Origin: Sorex araneus
Lineage: Eukaryota > Chordata > Mammalia > Eulipotyphla > Soricidae
Direction of reading: 5' to 3'
Assembly: GCF_027595985.1 (NCBI RefSeq)
Contig: NC_073303.1
Span: 101,518,320 to 101,582,319 of the forward strand
Length of the DNA stretch: 64,000 nucleotides
The position numbers were made by a program, and so were the translations under genes. Each line of letters starts with the position of its first letter. Positions within the stretch are counted from its first letter, which is position 1. The notes below the pieces were generated by a model. The model was not told where the DNA came from. It ran no database searches and saw only the letters and a list, made by a program, of their open reading frames with translations. Shown piece by piece: positions 34,491 through 47,660 of this stretch.

Positions 34491-34904
34491 CAAACATGTA
34501 AACTATTTTATGTATAATGAAGTTAGAATAAATGGAAAGGCTGAAAAGAATTGAATTTTATGACAAATTGGTCTGTACACCTGCTTTTCTGTAACCACTA
34601 GTCAACATCTTATTTCCAGTAAATGTTCTTTTTCCACTTCAAAAAAGATGAAATCCAAAGTATGTGATGGATTTTGAAATCATGAAAGCTGTAAGTATGG
34701 AAACATCTGGTCACATATCAGTGCAGAAATTTCCCTTTGGGTAAATAATATTTAAGTGTGAAGTTTTTTTCTTCCTTGTTTCTTTATCCATCATATTAAA
34801 ATGATATTTATCAATTTTGTATTCATTCGCAATCAACTCAAACCCCTCACTAGAACACAAAATAATGTCTAATGGCAACTAAACAGAGAGATCTAACACA
34901 TCAT
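34491..34904. other. Unassigned AT-rich stretch
   Basis: Non-coding; a short possible MIR left arm is not resolvable. Confidence 0.35.
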
Positions 34905-35957
34905 TTTTTAAAATTGTATTGAATCACTGTGAGATAGTTACAAGCTTTCCTGTTTGGGTTACAATCTCACAATGATCAAACACCCATCCCTCCACCAGTG
35001 CACATTCCGCACCACCAATATCCCGAGTATACCCCCCCTTTCCCGCTCCCCCTGCCTCCATGGCAGACAATATTCCCCATACTCTCTAGTTTTGGGCATT
35101 ATGGCTTGCAACACAGACACTGAGAGTAATCATGTTTGTTCCATTATCTACTTTCGGCATGCATCTCCCATCCCAACTGGTTCCTCCAGCCATCATTTTC
35201 TTAGTGATCTCTTCTCTATTCCTTCTGCCTTCTCCCCTCCGCTCATGAAGCAGCAATCCAGCTATGGGGCAATCCTCCTGGCCCTTGTATCTACTTTCCT
35301 GCAGTGTTGGCTTCATGTGATGTTATTCTATATTCCACAAATGAGTGCAGTCCTTCTGTGTCTGTCCCGCTCTTTCTGACTCATTTCACTTAGCATGATA
35401 CTCTCCATGTCTATTCATTTATAAGCAAATTTCATGACTTCATCTCTCCTAACAGCTGCATAGTATTCCATTGTGAAGATGTACCAAAGTTTCTTTAACC
35501 AGTCATCTGTTTTAGGGCACTCAGGTTGTCTTCAGATTTTGTCTACTGTGAACAGTGCTGCGATAAATATGTAGGTACAGATGTCATTTCTACTGTGCTC
35601 TTTTGCATCCTCAGGATATATTCCCAGAAGTGGTATTGCAGGGTCATATGGAAGCTCAATTTCTAGTTTTTGAAGGACTGTCCATATTGTTTTCCAGAAA
35701 GGCTGGACCAATTGGCATTCCCACCAACAGTGAAGGAGCGTCCCTTTTTCCCTACATCTATGCCAGCACTGGTTGCTTTTGTTCTTTTGAATGTGTGCCA
35801 GTCTCTTTGGTGTGAGATGATATTTCATAGTAGTTCTGATTTGCATCTCCCTGATGACTAGTGATGTGGAGCATTTTTTCATGTGCCTTTTGGCCATTTG
35901 TATTTCTTTTTTGAGGAAATTTCTGTTCATTTCTTCTCCCCATTTTTTGATGGGGAT
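34905..35957 (-). mobile_element. 5'-truncated L1 (ORF2 C-terminus and 3' UTR)
   Basis: T-rich start, TGAATCACTGTGAGATAG, CACCCATCCCTCCACCAGTG, then ORF2 to about 35957. A 132-codon open remnant (35532-35930) keeps the ORF2 C-terminal Cys/His motif in the form [18 protein letters not shown], and [15 protein letters not shown] possible imperfect TSD is GATCTAACAC (34890) against GATCTAGCAC (35955). It seems to have inserted into a MIR, which resumes at 35960. Confidence 0.88.
35532..35930 (-). pseudogene. L1 ORF2 C-terminal remnant
   Basis: 132 codons open from [20 protein letters not shown] to FTVDKI. It corresponds to the last ~240 residues of ORF2p, minus the extreme C-terminus. Non-functional because the endonuclease and RT are absent. 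Confidence 0.85.
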
Positions 35958-35959
35958 CT

Positions 35960-36150
35960 AGCACTTATTAAGCACCTTTTAAGTATTAAGAACTATACTA
36001 AGTAGGTCAGACACTTTTGGTTTTCATGTATTTCTAACAACAGAGCACAAAATAGACCTTATTCTCTCTAGTTATGTTGAAATTGAAGCTTAAAAGTACA
36101 CATTTCTAAGATTGTCTAGCTTGAATCCTGAGATATAGACTCAATCCATA
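35960..36150 (+). mobile_element. MIR fragment
   Basis: GCACTTATTAAGCACCTTTTAAG, CTATACTAAGTAGGTCAG, AATTGAAGCTTAAAAGTAC and CTTGAATCCTGAGATATAG trace MIR from the left arm to the right arm. Confidence 0.65.
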
Positions 36151-37100
36151 TAACTAAACATTCATGTTCTATCTGTATATCTATCCCTTATGGATATCTC
36201 TACAATGCCTTGTAAAGTGTTAGGGTTAGGAAAATTATTATTAGCATCAGCAGAACACCTAAGAAAGCCCTCATGACTATATAAAATATTCTGTTGTTAA
36301 GTTGGGTAGTTATGCATAAAAATTTCTTAATACCCTTACCATATGCCATTTCTTAATAAAAATGTCATACTAAATTCCCTAAAATGTCTAAAACAATCCA
36401 ATTTTTGATCAACATTTCTTAAGTTAAACTTATCAAAGTTTTATTCCAGATAACTTTATGAACATCTTATAAACAAAGAATTTTATGGTTAATTATTTTA
36501 GAGAACACAACACTGAATTATGTAATTTCTTTTGCATTTCATGAATGACAATACTCATTTAGAAATGAGATAATTTATAAGTATCCATATTGAAAAATAA
36601 AATGATTTGTAAAAAAGTTTAAAAACAATAAAATGAATTGCAAAATATTTTTAAAAAATGTATTAGAAGTACAGGTATATTAAGACCAGAAATCAAACTC
36701 CTAGATCTAAAGGTTATGAAGCCATGACATTAAACAATCACATGTATTTTATCCATTTTTTTCCCTCCCACTTCACTACTGATGTCACTTATGTATCTTT
36801 ATAGATAGAAAAAAATATTACTATCTACCCAAGGAAATGTTATCTGACATCAAAGATACACTGATAAACTCTCTCTATCTCTTTCTCTCTCTCTCTCTCT
36901 CACTCTCACTCTCTCTTGCTCTTCTCATTGAGAATAAAGAATTTAGAGTAGAAACACAGAGGAAATAAAAATAATTCCTCTACTTTGTGTAAATATTGAT
37001 GCCTAACCAATATAGTACTACATTTTGAGTCTTGACATTAATCATATGAAATTCTTAATGAATTTGAAGTAGTCCCTCAAAATTCTGTTGCAGTAAGTAG
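36151..37100. other. Unassigned AT-rich stretch with (CT)n
   Basis: Contains a (CT)n tract at about 36871-36917. No gene. Confidence 0.45.
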
Positions 37101-37118
37101 AAAAAAAAATGGCTTGCT

Positions 37119-37286
37119 GGGGGCTGGAGTGATAGCACAGCGGGTAGGGCATTTGCCTTGCACACGGCCGACCCAGGTTCGATTCCCAGCATCCCAAATG
37201 GTACCCTGAGCACCATCAGGAGTAATTCCTGACTGCAGAGACAGGAGTAACCCCTGTGCATCGCCAGGTGTGACCCAAAAAGCAAA
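37119..37286 (+). mobile_element. SINE type A, 18-bp TSD
   Basis: GGGGCTGGAGTGATAGCACAG, GACCCAGGTTCGATTCCC and GTGTGACCCAAAAAGC plus poly(A). AAAAAAAAATGGCTTGCT occurs at 37101-37118 and 37287-37304. Near consensus, so young. Confidence 0.95.
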
Positions 37287-37304
37287 AAAAAAAAATGGCT
37301 TGCT

Positions 37305-38649
37305 ATGTTAAATTTCTAATTTTGTCTATTTATTCATATTACTTTCCTCCTTTCCCACTTTTTATTCATCCATAAAAGTGTGAGAGATCATGTCTTCTTC
37401 ACTCTTTTAAGGTACTTCACAATGAAAGATGCCATATGAATTGTGGAGTCAACTCATAAAGATTTCAATATTTTAGAATATCATAACATATCAAATCACA
37501 AAACTAATCCAGAAAAATGAAACAGAAAAGATGTGACTCAAAGATTTGAATGTACAAGTTACAGGTACAGTAACAAGCTAGAGTTCTACGTCCCCTGATA
37601 GTAAAATAGTAAGCAATTGAAATATAATTTCTTCAGTTTTTCAAGTTTATCTTTAGTTTAAGAAGGTGTATAAACTCACAGTAAGAGGAACCAAGCCTTG
37701 CTTAAATTTCTCTGAGATCCACAAGGAACCTCTGGGATTTAGCATAGTATTGTAGACATTTCTTCAACTTGTGGCCACAAGCAAGTAAATCCTTCAGGCA
37801 CTTATCATTCCCCTTATGGTATGCTTTTACTTCATTCTAAGCTTTTGAAATCCGGAGATTGCAAAGGGATATGCACAGCCTCATAGAAAATACCTCACAT
37901 CTGATGCGGAAGAAATGGTTTTAAAGTCCTCATAGGAAGCAAGTGTATTCTACTAGAAGGTTTTACTTATCAGTTAACTGGCCCTATCTTTGCAGTCTCT
38001 TTACAAAGTTGAGTTGGGCAAATATCCCAGAAATATATTGATGCATGCCAAGATGTAGAATGAAAGAGAAAACAAAATAGAAAGTAAAACCAGTACGTTA
38101 AATATCTGAATATTAAGAATTTCATTAAGAATATTAAGAATTATGCTGGGAATAAAGAAATCATTTGAGAAATATTCTCATAAAAAAGCACACAAATCCC
38201 CATAATAAAAAAACACTAGTGTTCAAAACAAGAATATTTAAAGTCCTACACTAAGGCATTTGACAATGAAAAGTTTAAAACACCCAGTAGAATAACTCCA
38301 TGACTGTCATTAGCACTACCTTTTCTGTTATGGATTCCAAAAATTCCAGTTTTGAGGCTTATCGCTCATTTCTCAAATCTATACCATCAGCATATTCACT
38401 TGGTCCAGTCTTCAAAAATATATTTAATTGGACCAAGTCTCATTACTCTCATTGCCACCACTGTGAGTTCATTTCACATCTGAGATATTGTCTTCTAATT
38501 GAACAAGATAAGTTCAAATAATATAATTGTCCAAAACCATCCAGTAGTTTCCATTGTGTTTGAATCAAACTAGATTCTTAAATTAATAATTAAATTAAAA
38601 ATCCACCTTGTATGGAACTTGACTTTTTTTTGTATTAGCGTCTTTATTT
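37305..38649. other. Unassigned AT-rich stretch
   Basis: About 1.3 kb, non-coding, no repeat recognised. Confidence 0.4.
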
Positions 38650-38812
38650 TGTTTTTTAGCCACGGTTAGCTGTGTTCAGGACTTAATCCTGGCTCTGACT
38701 CAGGGAGCACTTTTGGTGGGCCACAAGGCCCACAGAGGGTGCCAGGGACTTAACCCAGATAAGCCACATACAAAGTAAGCACCCAACCTGTTGTACTATA
38801 GCTCCAACCCCT
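38650..38812 (-). mobile_element. SINE type A, diverged
   Basis: TTTTTTAGCCACGGTTAGCTG, ACTTAATCCTGGCTCTGAC, GGGACTTAACCCAGATAAGCC and TACTATAGCTCCAACCCC, in reverse orientation. A CCACAAGGCCCACAGAGG variant lies in the middle. Confidence 0.7.
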
Positions 38813-39305
38813 ACATGTTGATTTTTTTTTAAGTGAGACATAATTGAATGTCTATAAAATGCTATAATGTTTATTACTCAATAAAAAATTTGGTTAATTA
38901 GAATTGAGGAAATATGCTTTCTTCTTTTTTTTTTTGGCCTCAAGCCACAAGACACAGATAGCAGGATAAATCTCCTCAAGATTTTATATCTATCTTCTCA
39001 GAAGATGCTGCTTTCCTTTTGGGACATTGCCAATTAGTAAGCATTATCCTTCCAGAAAGTTGTGAATCAGTCACTCAAGACCAGTATATGGCTCCTATTC
39101 TGATGATGCACAAAGCTGCTTCTTTTAAAATGCTATAAAGTCAAGCAAGAATTGATAAAAGTGCTTCCTTAAAAGTCATTGGAAAACTATCCATGTATAA
39201 AAAAGTACTAGACCCATGATATTCCATATAATCAAACACATAATCTCTTTTCAGAGCAATAACTCTGTAATATGTCTTTGCTATCAGGACAAATCAAAAA
39301 CAAAT
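38813..39305. other. Unassigned stretch
   Basis: Non-coding; nothing recognised. Confidence 0.4.
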
Positions 39306-39309
39306 TTCA

Positions 39310-39610
39310 CCTCAAGACAAGACGGTGATGTAAGGAAATTCTGATTTCACCTCCTCCCACATGCTCAGTGAGTCTACAACTACAGATGGAACAATTTCTT
39401 CTTCAGAAACCCTAAAGGTTAACTGATGATTGTTCTTCACCTGGCAAACAAGAAGAACACTCTGTTAAGTGGGTAGGAGAAGCTGGGACACCATCTCATT
39501 AGAAATCCTCTAATGAAGCAACACACAACTAAGAGAGAAATCTAAGTCTAGAGCTGCTTCCTAAGAACAGAAGAAGCTACTTAAGGCACTCCAACTTTTT
39601 AAACCTTCTC
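39310..39610 (+). mobile_element. Possible ancient L1 5' UTR fragment
   Basis: CAAGACGGTGATGTAAGG, TTTCACCTCCTCCCACATGC and CAACTACAGATGGAACAATT resemble the 5' UTR of old mammalian L1s. It precedes an ORF2 remnant in the same orientation, so it may be one internally deleted L1. Confidence 0.45.
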
Positions 39611-39624
39611 TGTGAGACAGTGCC

Positions 39625-40200
39625 TCCCACTTGTTAGAATGGCTATTGAGAGATGGCAAGGTTGCAGAAAAAGAAGAGCCCTTGTAGACAGTTGAAGGAA
39701 GTATAAACTAGTGTATCACTAAGGAAAAATATGGGATGTGCCCCCCAAAAGTTGAAAGAATAGAAGTATCATATGACCACGCAATTCCAGTTCTTGGTAT
39801 TTATCCAAATATAGTGAAAACTAACTCAAGAAGACATCGGAACCCCCGTGTTTATTGCTACATTGTTTATACTAGTCCATATATGGAAACAAACCAAGCA
39901 ACCACTGATGCATGAACGCATAAGAAATATGGGGTAAGGGTGTGATTCAAAACACCTGACTTGCAAATGTGAGAACCTGGCAGAGACCAAAAATAAATAA
40001 ATAAATAAATAAAAGAAATTACATCTTGTTATTTGCTACAAGGATGAACCTCAAGGTGTTATGTCATGTAAAATTAGTCATAAAGACAAAGATCATTGCT
40101 CTATAATCACACTCTCATATATGTAATGTTAAAAAAAACAAAGTTTATGATTACAGACTACAGACTGGTGATTGATGACAAAAATGATTGAAGCGTTCAA
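39625..40200 (+). mobile_element. Ancient L1 ORF2 C-terminal region
   Basis: TTAGAATGGCTATTGAGAG, CATATGACCACGCAATTCCAG, TTCTTGGTATTTATCC, TTTATTGCTACATTGTTTATAC and GGATGAACCTCAAGG run in ORF2 order on the plus strand. Frames are lost. A probable SINE scrap and (AAAT)n lie at 39940-40015. Confidence 0.7.
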
Positions 40201-40498
40201 AATGAAAAGCTCAAGTGGTTTTTATCTAATTAAAATTCATCAGCCCATTCCTCAGAGATAATTGTTTGCAATATTTCTATATTATTCTTAGATAATTTGG
40301 CTGTTGTCTTAAAAAGAGAAAATAGTTTATCCCCTTGAACTTTACTCAAAAGCTTTATAACATTAAGAACATAATAATTACAGCACCAGATTAAACTTTT
40401 GCATGGTACTCCATGTAATCTTTTACCTCATTTTTGGAGATTTCTATTAACATTTTGTTTTTCCATTAGAAACAATGCTTAGATGAACAACTTTTGTG
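40201..40498. other. Unassigned AT-rich stretch
   Basis: Non-coding; nothing recognised. Confidence 0.4.
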
Positions 40499-40747
40499 TC
40501 ACTGTCATCCCGTTGTTCATCAATTTGTTCGAGCAGAGCAGGCACCAGTAACGTCTCTCATCGAGAGACTTATTGTTACTGTTTTTGGCATATTCACTAT
40601 GCACGGATAGCTTGCCAGGCTCTGCCATGTGGGCTCCATACTCTCAGTAGCTTGCCGAGCTCTCCAAGAGGGCAGAGGAATCAAACACGGGTTGGCGTTG
40701 GCTGAGTGAAAGGCGAAAGCCCAACCACTGTGCTATTGCTCCAGCCC
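40499..40747 (-). mobile_element. SINE type B
   Basis: TCACTGTCATCCCGTTGTTC, CACCAGTAACGTCTCTCATCG, GCTTGCCAGGCTCTGCC, AATCAAACACGGGTTGGC and CTATTGCTCCAGCCC. A TSD is possible: ACTTTTGTGT before and ATTTTTGTGT after. Confidence 0.88.
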
Positions 40748-41164
40748 AATTTTTGTGTAGATAAATATTTTTTCAATTTATTATAAAATTTGTTTTCAAA
40801 TCGTGCTTTACTTCTAAAGTTTTTCAAATTATGCTGCAAAGTTCATGTCATTTAATGAGGTTCTCTTATTACACAAAAATAAGGGAAATAAATTTCGCTG
40901 GTAACATAAGATATCTTCATATGTAATTTTTAAAAGTAAATATTATGTTATAAAAACATTTCAAATGGTAACATGGAAGTTAATTTAAAATAACATAATT
41001 ATTTTTATAGGTATTCCCTGGGAAGTATCATTGAGCAATAAAATACTTACAAATGTTAAATCACCAAAAATATAATTCTACATAAGAGAACTGGTATAGG
41101 GAGGCTAACAACTCTTTTCTTAAATAGTAAACAAATTTTTATAAATTTGGAAAAATTTGCCAAA
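40748..41164. other. Unassigned AT-rich stretch
   Basis: Non-coding; nothing recognised. Confidence 0.4.
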
Positions 41165-41460
41165 TTTGGAGGAAGTAAATAAATAGTAATTTGTTGTTCA
41201 TAGCATTTAATGTGTGCCATAAATTATTTTTTAGCTTTTATGTATGTTAGTTTATATAGATCCTCGGAACACAAATGGCTTATTATTCTCTCTATATTCG
41301 ATATGCCAAAAACAGTAACAAGAAGTCTCACAATGGTGCCTGCTAGAGCAAATTGATGAACAATGGGATGACAGTGACAGTGACAGTGATATTTTTTAAT
41401 GTATGCTCAATGAAGTGATGACTATGGCTTAAGTTTAAATAGCTGACAATATAACTGAGG
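41165..41460 (+). mobile_element. MIR interrupted by a SINE
   Basis: Left arm: CATAGCATTTAATGTGTGCC and TATATAGATCCTCGGAAC. Right arm: TATAACTGAGGTTCAAACTC. The SINE fragment at 41295-41395 separates them. Confidence 0.5.
41295..41395 (+). mobile_element. SINE type B 3' fragment
   Basis: ATTCGATATGCCAAAAACAG, AAGTCTCACAATGGTGCCTG (an internal deletion removes GAGACGTTACT), GATGAACAATGGGATGACAG, then GTGACAGTGACAGTGAT. Confidence 0.85.
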
Positions 41461-42455
41461 TTCAAACTCACACAGCCTCATTACAGTTTGTACTCAATAA
41501 ATTAACTACCTCTCTGAATTTACACTGTATATTGATCAACTGAAAAAAACTCCATGTATATGGAAACTTCATGTTATAAAATAAATGTAATATATATATT
41601 AAATAAAACTTTCCATAGTTAGGAATTATAAATTTTTCAACAAAGAAATGTCTAATGAAAAATTCAAACGCAGATGAGACACAGGGCAATTCTCCCATGG
41701 TTGTACCTAAGTGTCACAGATTCTCCAACCTCCCTGACCTACAATCACTAAATACTAAATGAAACTTTCATTTATAGGATCAACATTAAGTTCCAAAATA
41801 ATTTCCTGCAAGTGATCTCACATCTGATGAAAGTCATGCTGTGAATTACTATCTCTGAATTCTTCCTAGTGATGTCTGACCTTAGATAAGCCTATATCTT
41901 TCTCTATCCCAGACCATCCCAGTACTCTAACCAAAGGAATTGACCAAGATCAAGGTAGCCTAATTAAAAAACAATGATGAAGGCAGGTAATATACATTAA
42001 AGCATGTGTCAAGTGTAAAGAAACATCCCATAGTTTATTTCAACTCCTAGGATGCCATTTTTGATGGATGAATGGGCACACACAAATAATATTCTCTAAA
42101 ACAACAACAGTGAGAGACATTATAATAATATAAAGGGTACCTGACCCCTGACCTCCTTTTCTGTGAATGCAGAGAGAAATGAGACAAAACAGAGAGAGGC
42201 TTATCTCTCCTATAGACAGGTCAGTGTGTCTTCTGAGTGTCCCAGAATTGTTCCGGATAGAATTGCCAGTCCAGTGTGTGATCACCCTTTTCACTCTTTC
42301 ATGATACATTAGTTCCCTATTTACCTGTAGTTTGTTCTTTGTTTCCAGTAACAAAGGGTAAACTGCTGTTCAAAAATTGTTATGTATGATACAATTTTGA
42401 AAGAAAGCAAGTAGTCACATTATTTTTTATTACAAAATATTTATAATCTTATTTT
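41461..42455. other. Unassigned stretch
   Basis: A 104-codon minus ORF (42040-42354) has no recognisable family. Non-coding as far as I can see. Confidence 0.4.
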
Positions 42456-42765
42456 ATTATTAGTTTATTTGGGGTGGCAGGCAGGGCTGCAAAGTGGTGG
42501 TTGGGTTTCCAGAGACAACTCCTAGTGTGGTCCAGTGCTTAGGTCTGGAAATGAACTTGCATCCAGCTATGCTAGAGACCACCAGAGCCAGCCCAGTGAA
42601 ATGCAGGAGTCGTCAGACCTGTACCTGGTGATGGTCACTAATCCTCCAAGATTTCAACTGACAGCACAGAATGCCAAGGAAGGCATATAGTCTTGGAGAT
42701 CAAACTTGGAATCTCATGCTAATTAGCATGTGCTAATTATATGTCTTGACAACCCCTTATAATTT
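42456..42765 (-). mobile_element. Probable old SINE-like repeat
   Basis: TTTGGGGTGGCAGGCAGGGCTG, AACTCCTAGTGTGGTCCAG and GAGATCAAACTTGGAATCTC suggest a diverged reverse SINE, perhaps two merged copies. Low certainty. Confidence 0.35.
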
Positions 42766-43147
42766 TTTATTACTGTTAAAATCTTATTTTGCATAATTGG
42801 CAAGTTAACTTTTAGCATAGGTATGTTTTTGTAGGAATATACATCCTATATATAGGACTTGGCATTATTATGATTTCAAGCATCCTCTGAGAGTCTTGGA
42901 TTGTATTCCTCATGGATAAGGAAAAGCTATTATCATTCAGGAACTCATATTTTCTAAATGTCAAATCTCTAAATGACTCACTATTTTTTCACAACTTTAA
43001 AAAATACCATTAAAGCTAAGGAAAATGTAGATATAAGATTATTTCTCTGAGACGTCTCTAACATGCTTCCATTTCTATGGTCATTCTAACTTGCATGCTA
43101 TTTGTTATGCTACTTAGGTTTTTGTTTTCATTTTTGCTTTTGTTTTA
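42766..43147. other. Unassigned AT-rich stretch
   Basis: Non-coding; nothing recognised. Confidence 0.4.
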
Positions 43148-43799
43148 ATCATTGGGTTATACACAGTTACAAAGTTGTTCAGGATTGGATTATAGTCATA
43201 TAATGTTCCACACCCATCCCTTCACCAGTTTATATTTCCCACCACCAATGTTCCAGTTTCCTTCTTGCCATCTGCACCCTACCCCCAATCTGTCTCTATG
43301 GCAGGCACTTTTCTTTTTTTTTTTTTTAAATTTTTTTTTAAAATTTATTTATTTTTAATTAGAGAATCACCGTGAGGGTACAGTTACAGATTTATACACT
43401 TTTGTGCTTATACTTCCCTCATACAAAGTTTGGAACCCATCCCTTCACCAGTGCCCATTCTCCACCACCCGTAAACCCAGTGTCCCTCCCACCCTCCCCA
43501 ATCCCATCTCCCCCCCACCCCACCCTGCCACTGTGGCAAGGCATTCCCTTCTGTTTTCTCTCTCTAATTAGCTGTTGTGGTTTGCAATAAAGGTGTTGAG
43601 TGGCCGCTGTGCTCAGTCTCTAGCCCTCATTCAGCCCGCAACTCCCTTCCCCCACATGGCCTTCGACTACAATGTAGTTGGTGATCGCTTCTCTGAGTTG
43701 ACCTTTCCCCGGAACGTGAGGCCAGCCTCGAAGCCATGGAGTCAACCTCCTGGTACTTATTTCTACAGTTCTTGGGTGTTAGTCTCCCACTCTGTTATT

Positions 43800-46700
43800 C
43801 TATATACCATAGATGAGTGCAATCTTTCTATGTCTGTCTCTCTCTTTCTGACTCATTTCACTCAGCATGAAACTTTTCATGCCCATCCACTTAACTACAA
43901 AATTCTTGACCTCCTTTTTTCTAACAGCTGCATAGTATTCCATTGTATAGATGTACCAAAGTTTCCTCAACCAGTCATCCGTTCTGGGGCATTCGGGTTT
44001 TTTCCAGATTCTGGCTATTGTAAACAGTGCTGCGATGAACATACATGTGCAGATGTTGTTTCGATTGTACTTTTTTGCCTCTCTGGGATATATTCCCAGC
44101 AGTGGTATTGCTGGGTCAAATGGGAAATCAATATCTAATTTTTTGAGAGTCGTCCATATTGTTTTCCAGAAGGGCTGAACCAGTCGGCATTCCCACCAGC
44201 AGTGAAGAAGGGTCCCTTTCTCCCCACATCCTCTCCAACAGCGGTTGCTTTTGTTCTTTTGGATGTGTGCTAGTCTCTGTGGTGTGAGGTGGTATCTCAA
44301 AGTTGTTTTGATCTGCATCTCTCTGATGATTAGTGATGCAGAGCACTTTTTCATGTGCCTTTTGGCCATTCGTATTTCTTCCTTGGTAAAGTTTCTGTTC
44401 ATTTCTTCGCCCCATTTTTTGATGGGGTTGGATGTTTTCTTCTTGTAGAGTTCAACCAGTGCTTTATATACCATTGATATCAACCCCTTATCTGATGGGT
44501 ATTATGTAAATATCCTTTCCCATTCTGTGGATAGTCTTTGGATTCTGGTCACTGTATCTCTTGCGGTGCAGAAGCTTTTTAGTTTAATGTAGTCCCATTT
44601 GTTGATCTCTGTTTTTACTAGATTGCTTAGGTCCGTGTCACGTTTGAAGATACCTTTATCTTCAATATCGTGGAGGGTTTCGCCGACCTTGTCTTCAATG
44701 TACCTTATGGTTTGTGGTCTAATGTTGAGGTCTTTAATCCATTTTGATCTGACTTTTGTGCATGGTGTCAGGTCAAGGTCTAAACCCATTTTTTTGCATG
44801 TGGTTGTCCAGTTGTGCCAGCACCATTTGTTAAAGAGGCTTTCCTTGCTCCACTTCACATCTCTTGCTCCCTTATCAAAGATTAGATGGTCATACATTTG
44901 GGGTTGTGTGTAGGGATATTCCACCCTGTTCCATTGGTCTACGGCTCTGCCTTTGTTCCAGTACCATGCTGTTTTATTTGTTACTGCTTTGTAGTAAAGT
45001 TTGAGGTTGGGGATGGTGATGCCTCCCATCATCTTTTTCCCAAGAATTGTTTTAGCTATCCTTGGACGTTTGTTATTCCATATGAATTTTAGGATTGCTT
45101 GATCCATTTCTTTGAAGAATGTCATGGGTATACTTATAGGGATCGCATTGAATCTGTATAATGCTTTAGGGAGTATTGCCATTTTGACAACATTGATTCT
45201 CCCTATCCACGAGCAGGGTATATGTTTCCATTTCCTCATGTCCTCTTTGATTTCATGGAGTAGCGTTATGTAGTTTTCTTTGTAAAGGTCTTTTACTTCC
45301 TTGGTTAAGCTGATTCCGAGGTACCTGATTTTCTGGGGCACGATTGTGAATGGGATTGCTTTTTTCATGTCCCTTTCCTCTGCCTCATTGTTTGCATATA
45401 TGAAGGCCATGGATTTTTGGGTATTGATTTTGGAGCCTGCAACTTTACTGTATAAGTCTATTGTTTCTAAGAGTTTCTTAGTAGAGGTTTTAGGCTTCTC
45501 TAGATATAGTATCATGTCGTCTGCAAATAGTGAGAGTTTGATTTCTTCCCTTCCTATCTGGATGCCCTTAATCTCTTTTTCTTGTCTAATAGCTATCGCA
45601 AGTACTTCCAGTACTATATTGAAGAGGAGTGGTGAGAGTGGGCATCCTTGTCTTGTGCCTGATCTCAGAGGAAAGGCCCTTAGTTTTTCCCCGTTGAGGA
45701 TAATGCTTGCCGTAGGCTTGTGATAGATGGCTTCGACTATCTTGAGGAAAGTTCCTCCAAACCCCATTTTGGCGAGGGTTTTCATCATGAAAGGATGTTG
45801 GATCTTGTCAAATGCTTTCTCTGCATCTATTGATATGATCATATGGTTTTTATCTTTACTTTTGTTGATATGCTGGATTATGTTGATTGATTTCCGAATG
45901 TTAAACCATCCTTGCATCCCTGGGATGAATCCCACTTGGTCGTGATGTATGATCTTTTTGATGAGTTGTTGGATCCTATTTGCTAGTATTTTGTTGAGGA
46001 TCTTCGCATCGGTGTTCATCAGGGAAATTGGTCTGTAATTTTCTTTCTTAGTGGTGTCTTTGTTTGCTTTGGGTATTAGGGAGATATGTGCTTCATAGAA
46101 ACTGTTTGGGAGAGTTCCTGTTTTTTCAATTTCCTGGAAAAGTTTGAGGAAAACAGACAATAGGTCTTCTTTAAATGTTTGGAAGAATTCGCCAGTGAAA
46201 CCATCTGGGCCTGGGCTTTTGTTTTTGGGGAGGTTTTTGATTACCGTTTCAATTTCCTTAACATTGATGGGTCTATTCAGGTATTCCAGGTCTTCTTTCT
46301 TCAGTGTTGGGAGATTATAGGAATCAAGGAATCCATCCATTTCTTTTAGGTTCTCCTTTTTTGTGGCTTAAAGACTTTCAAAGTAGTCTCTAATGATCTT
46401 TTGAATCTCACTGGTTTCTGTTATGATGTCCCCCTTTTCATTTCTGATTCGATTTATTAGAGTTTTCTCTCTTTCTTTCTTTGTGAGACTTGCTAGCGGT
46501 TTATCAATCTTATTTATTTTCTCAAAGAACCAACTCTTTGTTTCATTGATCTTTCGGATTGTTTTTTTGGTTTCGATGTCATTAATTTCTGCTCTAATTT
46601 TTATTATTTCTTTCCTTCGGTCTGGTTTGGGGTCCTTTCTCTGGTCCTTTTCTAGGGTCTTGAGTCGTGAAGTCAAGCTATCTATGTGGATCCTTTCTTC

Positions 46701-47618
46701 CTTCCTGAGGAATGCTTGGAGAGCTATAAATTTTCCCCTTAACACGGCTTTAGCTGCGTCCCATAGGTTTTGGTAGCTAGTGTCTTCATTCTCATTTGTT
46801 TCTAAGTATCTTTTGATTTCTTCCTTGATTTCCTTCTTGACCCGCTCATTGTTCAACATGGAATTGTTTAATTTCCAGGTGTTTGATTTGATTTTCCGTA
46901 TTTGTGGGTGGTTAGCTTCTATCTTCAGCGCATCGTGGTCTGAAAAGATGGTTGATACAATTTCTATTTTTCCGATTCGATTGAGGTATGTTCTGGGGCC
47001 CAGTACATGGTCTATTTTTGAAAATGTTCCATGTGCACTGGAAAAGAATGTGTATTCTTTCTTTTTGGGGTGTAAGGCCCTGTATAGGTCTATTAGGCCT
47101 CTCTCTTCAATTTCTTCTTTCAGAGTCAGTGTTTCCTTGTTGAGTTTTGTTCTTGTGGATCTATCTAGAGGCGATAAGGCCGTATTGAAGTCTCCGACTA
47201 CAATTGTGTTGTTAGTGATGTCCTCTTTGAAGTCTGTTAGGAGTCGTTTTAAATATTTAGCCGGTCGTTTGTTAGGAGCATATACGTTTAAGAGTGTGAT
47301 TTCTTCCTGTTGTACATATCCCTTGATAAACAGAAAATGACCTTCGCTGTCCCTTTTGATCTTTTTCATCCTGAAATCTATGTTGTCGGATACCAGGATG
47401 GCCACTCCAGCTTTTTTAAGGGGGTTGTTTGCTTGGAGGATTGTTTTCCATCCTTTGACTTTGAGTCTATGTTTACTCTGTTTGTTCAGGTGTGTTTCTT
47501 GCAGGCAACAGAATGTTGGGTTTAATTTCCGGATCCATTTAGCCACTCTGTGTCTTTTGATAGGTGCATTTAGGCCATTGACATTGAGAGAGATTATTGT
47601 GATGTGGTTTTGTGTCAT
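43800..47618 (-). pseudogene. L1 ORF2 (endonuclease-reverse transcriptase), two nonsense codons
   Basis: ORF2p nicks target DNA and reverse-transcribes L1 RNA there. One frame runs from Met at 47618 to the stop at 43800-43802, 1272 residues, close to the usual ~1275. It is broken only by TAA at codon 417 (46368-46370) and TAA at codon 1039 (44502-44504). The APE-type endonuclease (about 1-237) keeps N12/N14 region SLNVNGLN, E41 in CLQETHL, D143/N145 in [10 protein letters not shown]203 in KIDHVLG, and D227/H228 in SDHDA. The RT domain shows [20 protein letters not shown] and FADD at 698-701 (45516-45527). The C-terminal Cys/His motif [18 protein letters not shown] starts at about 1127. No frameshift was seen. 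The copy cannot encode full-length ORF2p as read. Confidence 0.95.
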
Positions 47619-47660
47619 CTTTCTGTGGGATTTGTTGTTCTTATGGAGCTCCTCCTTGTG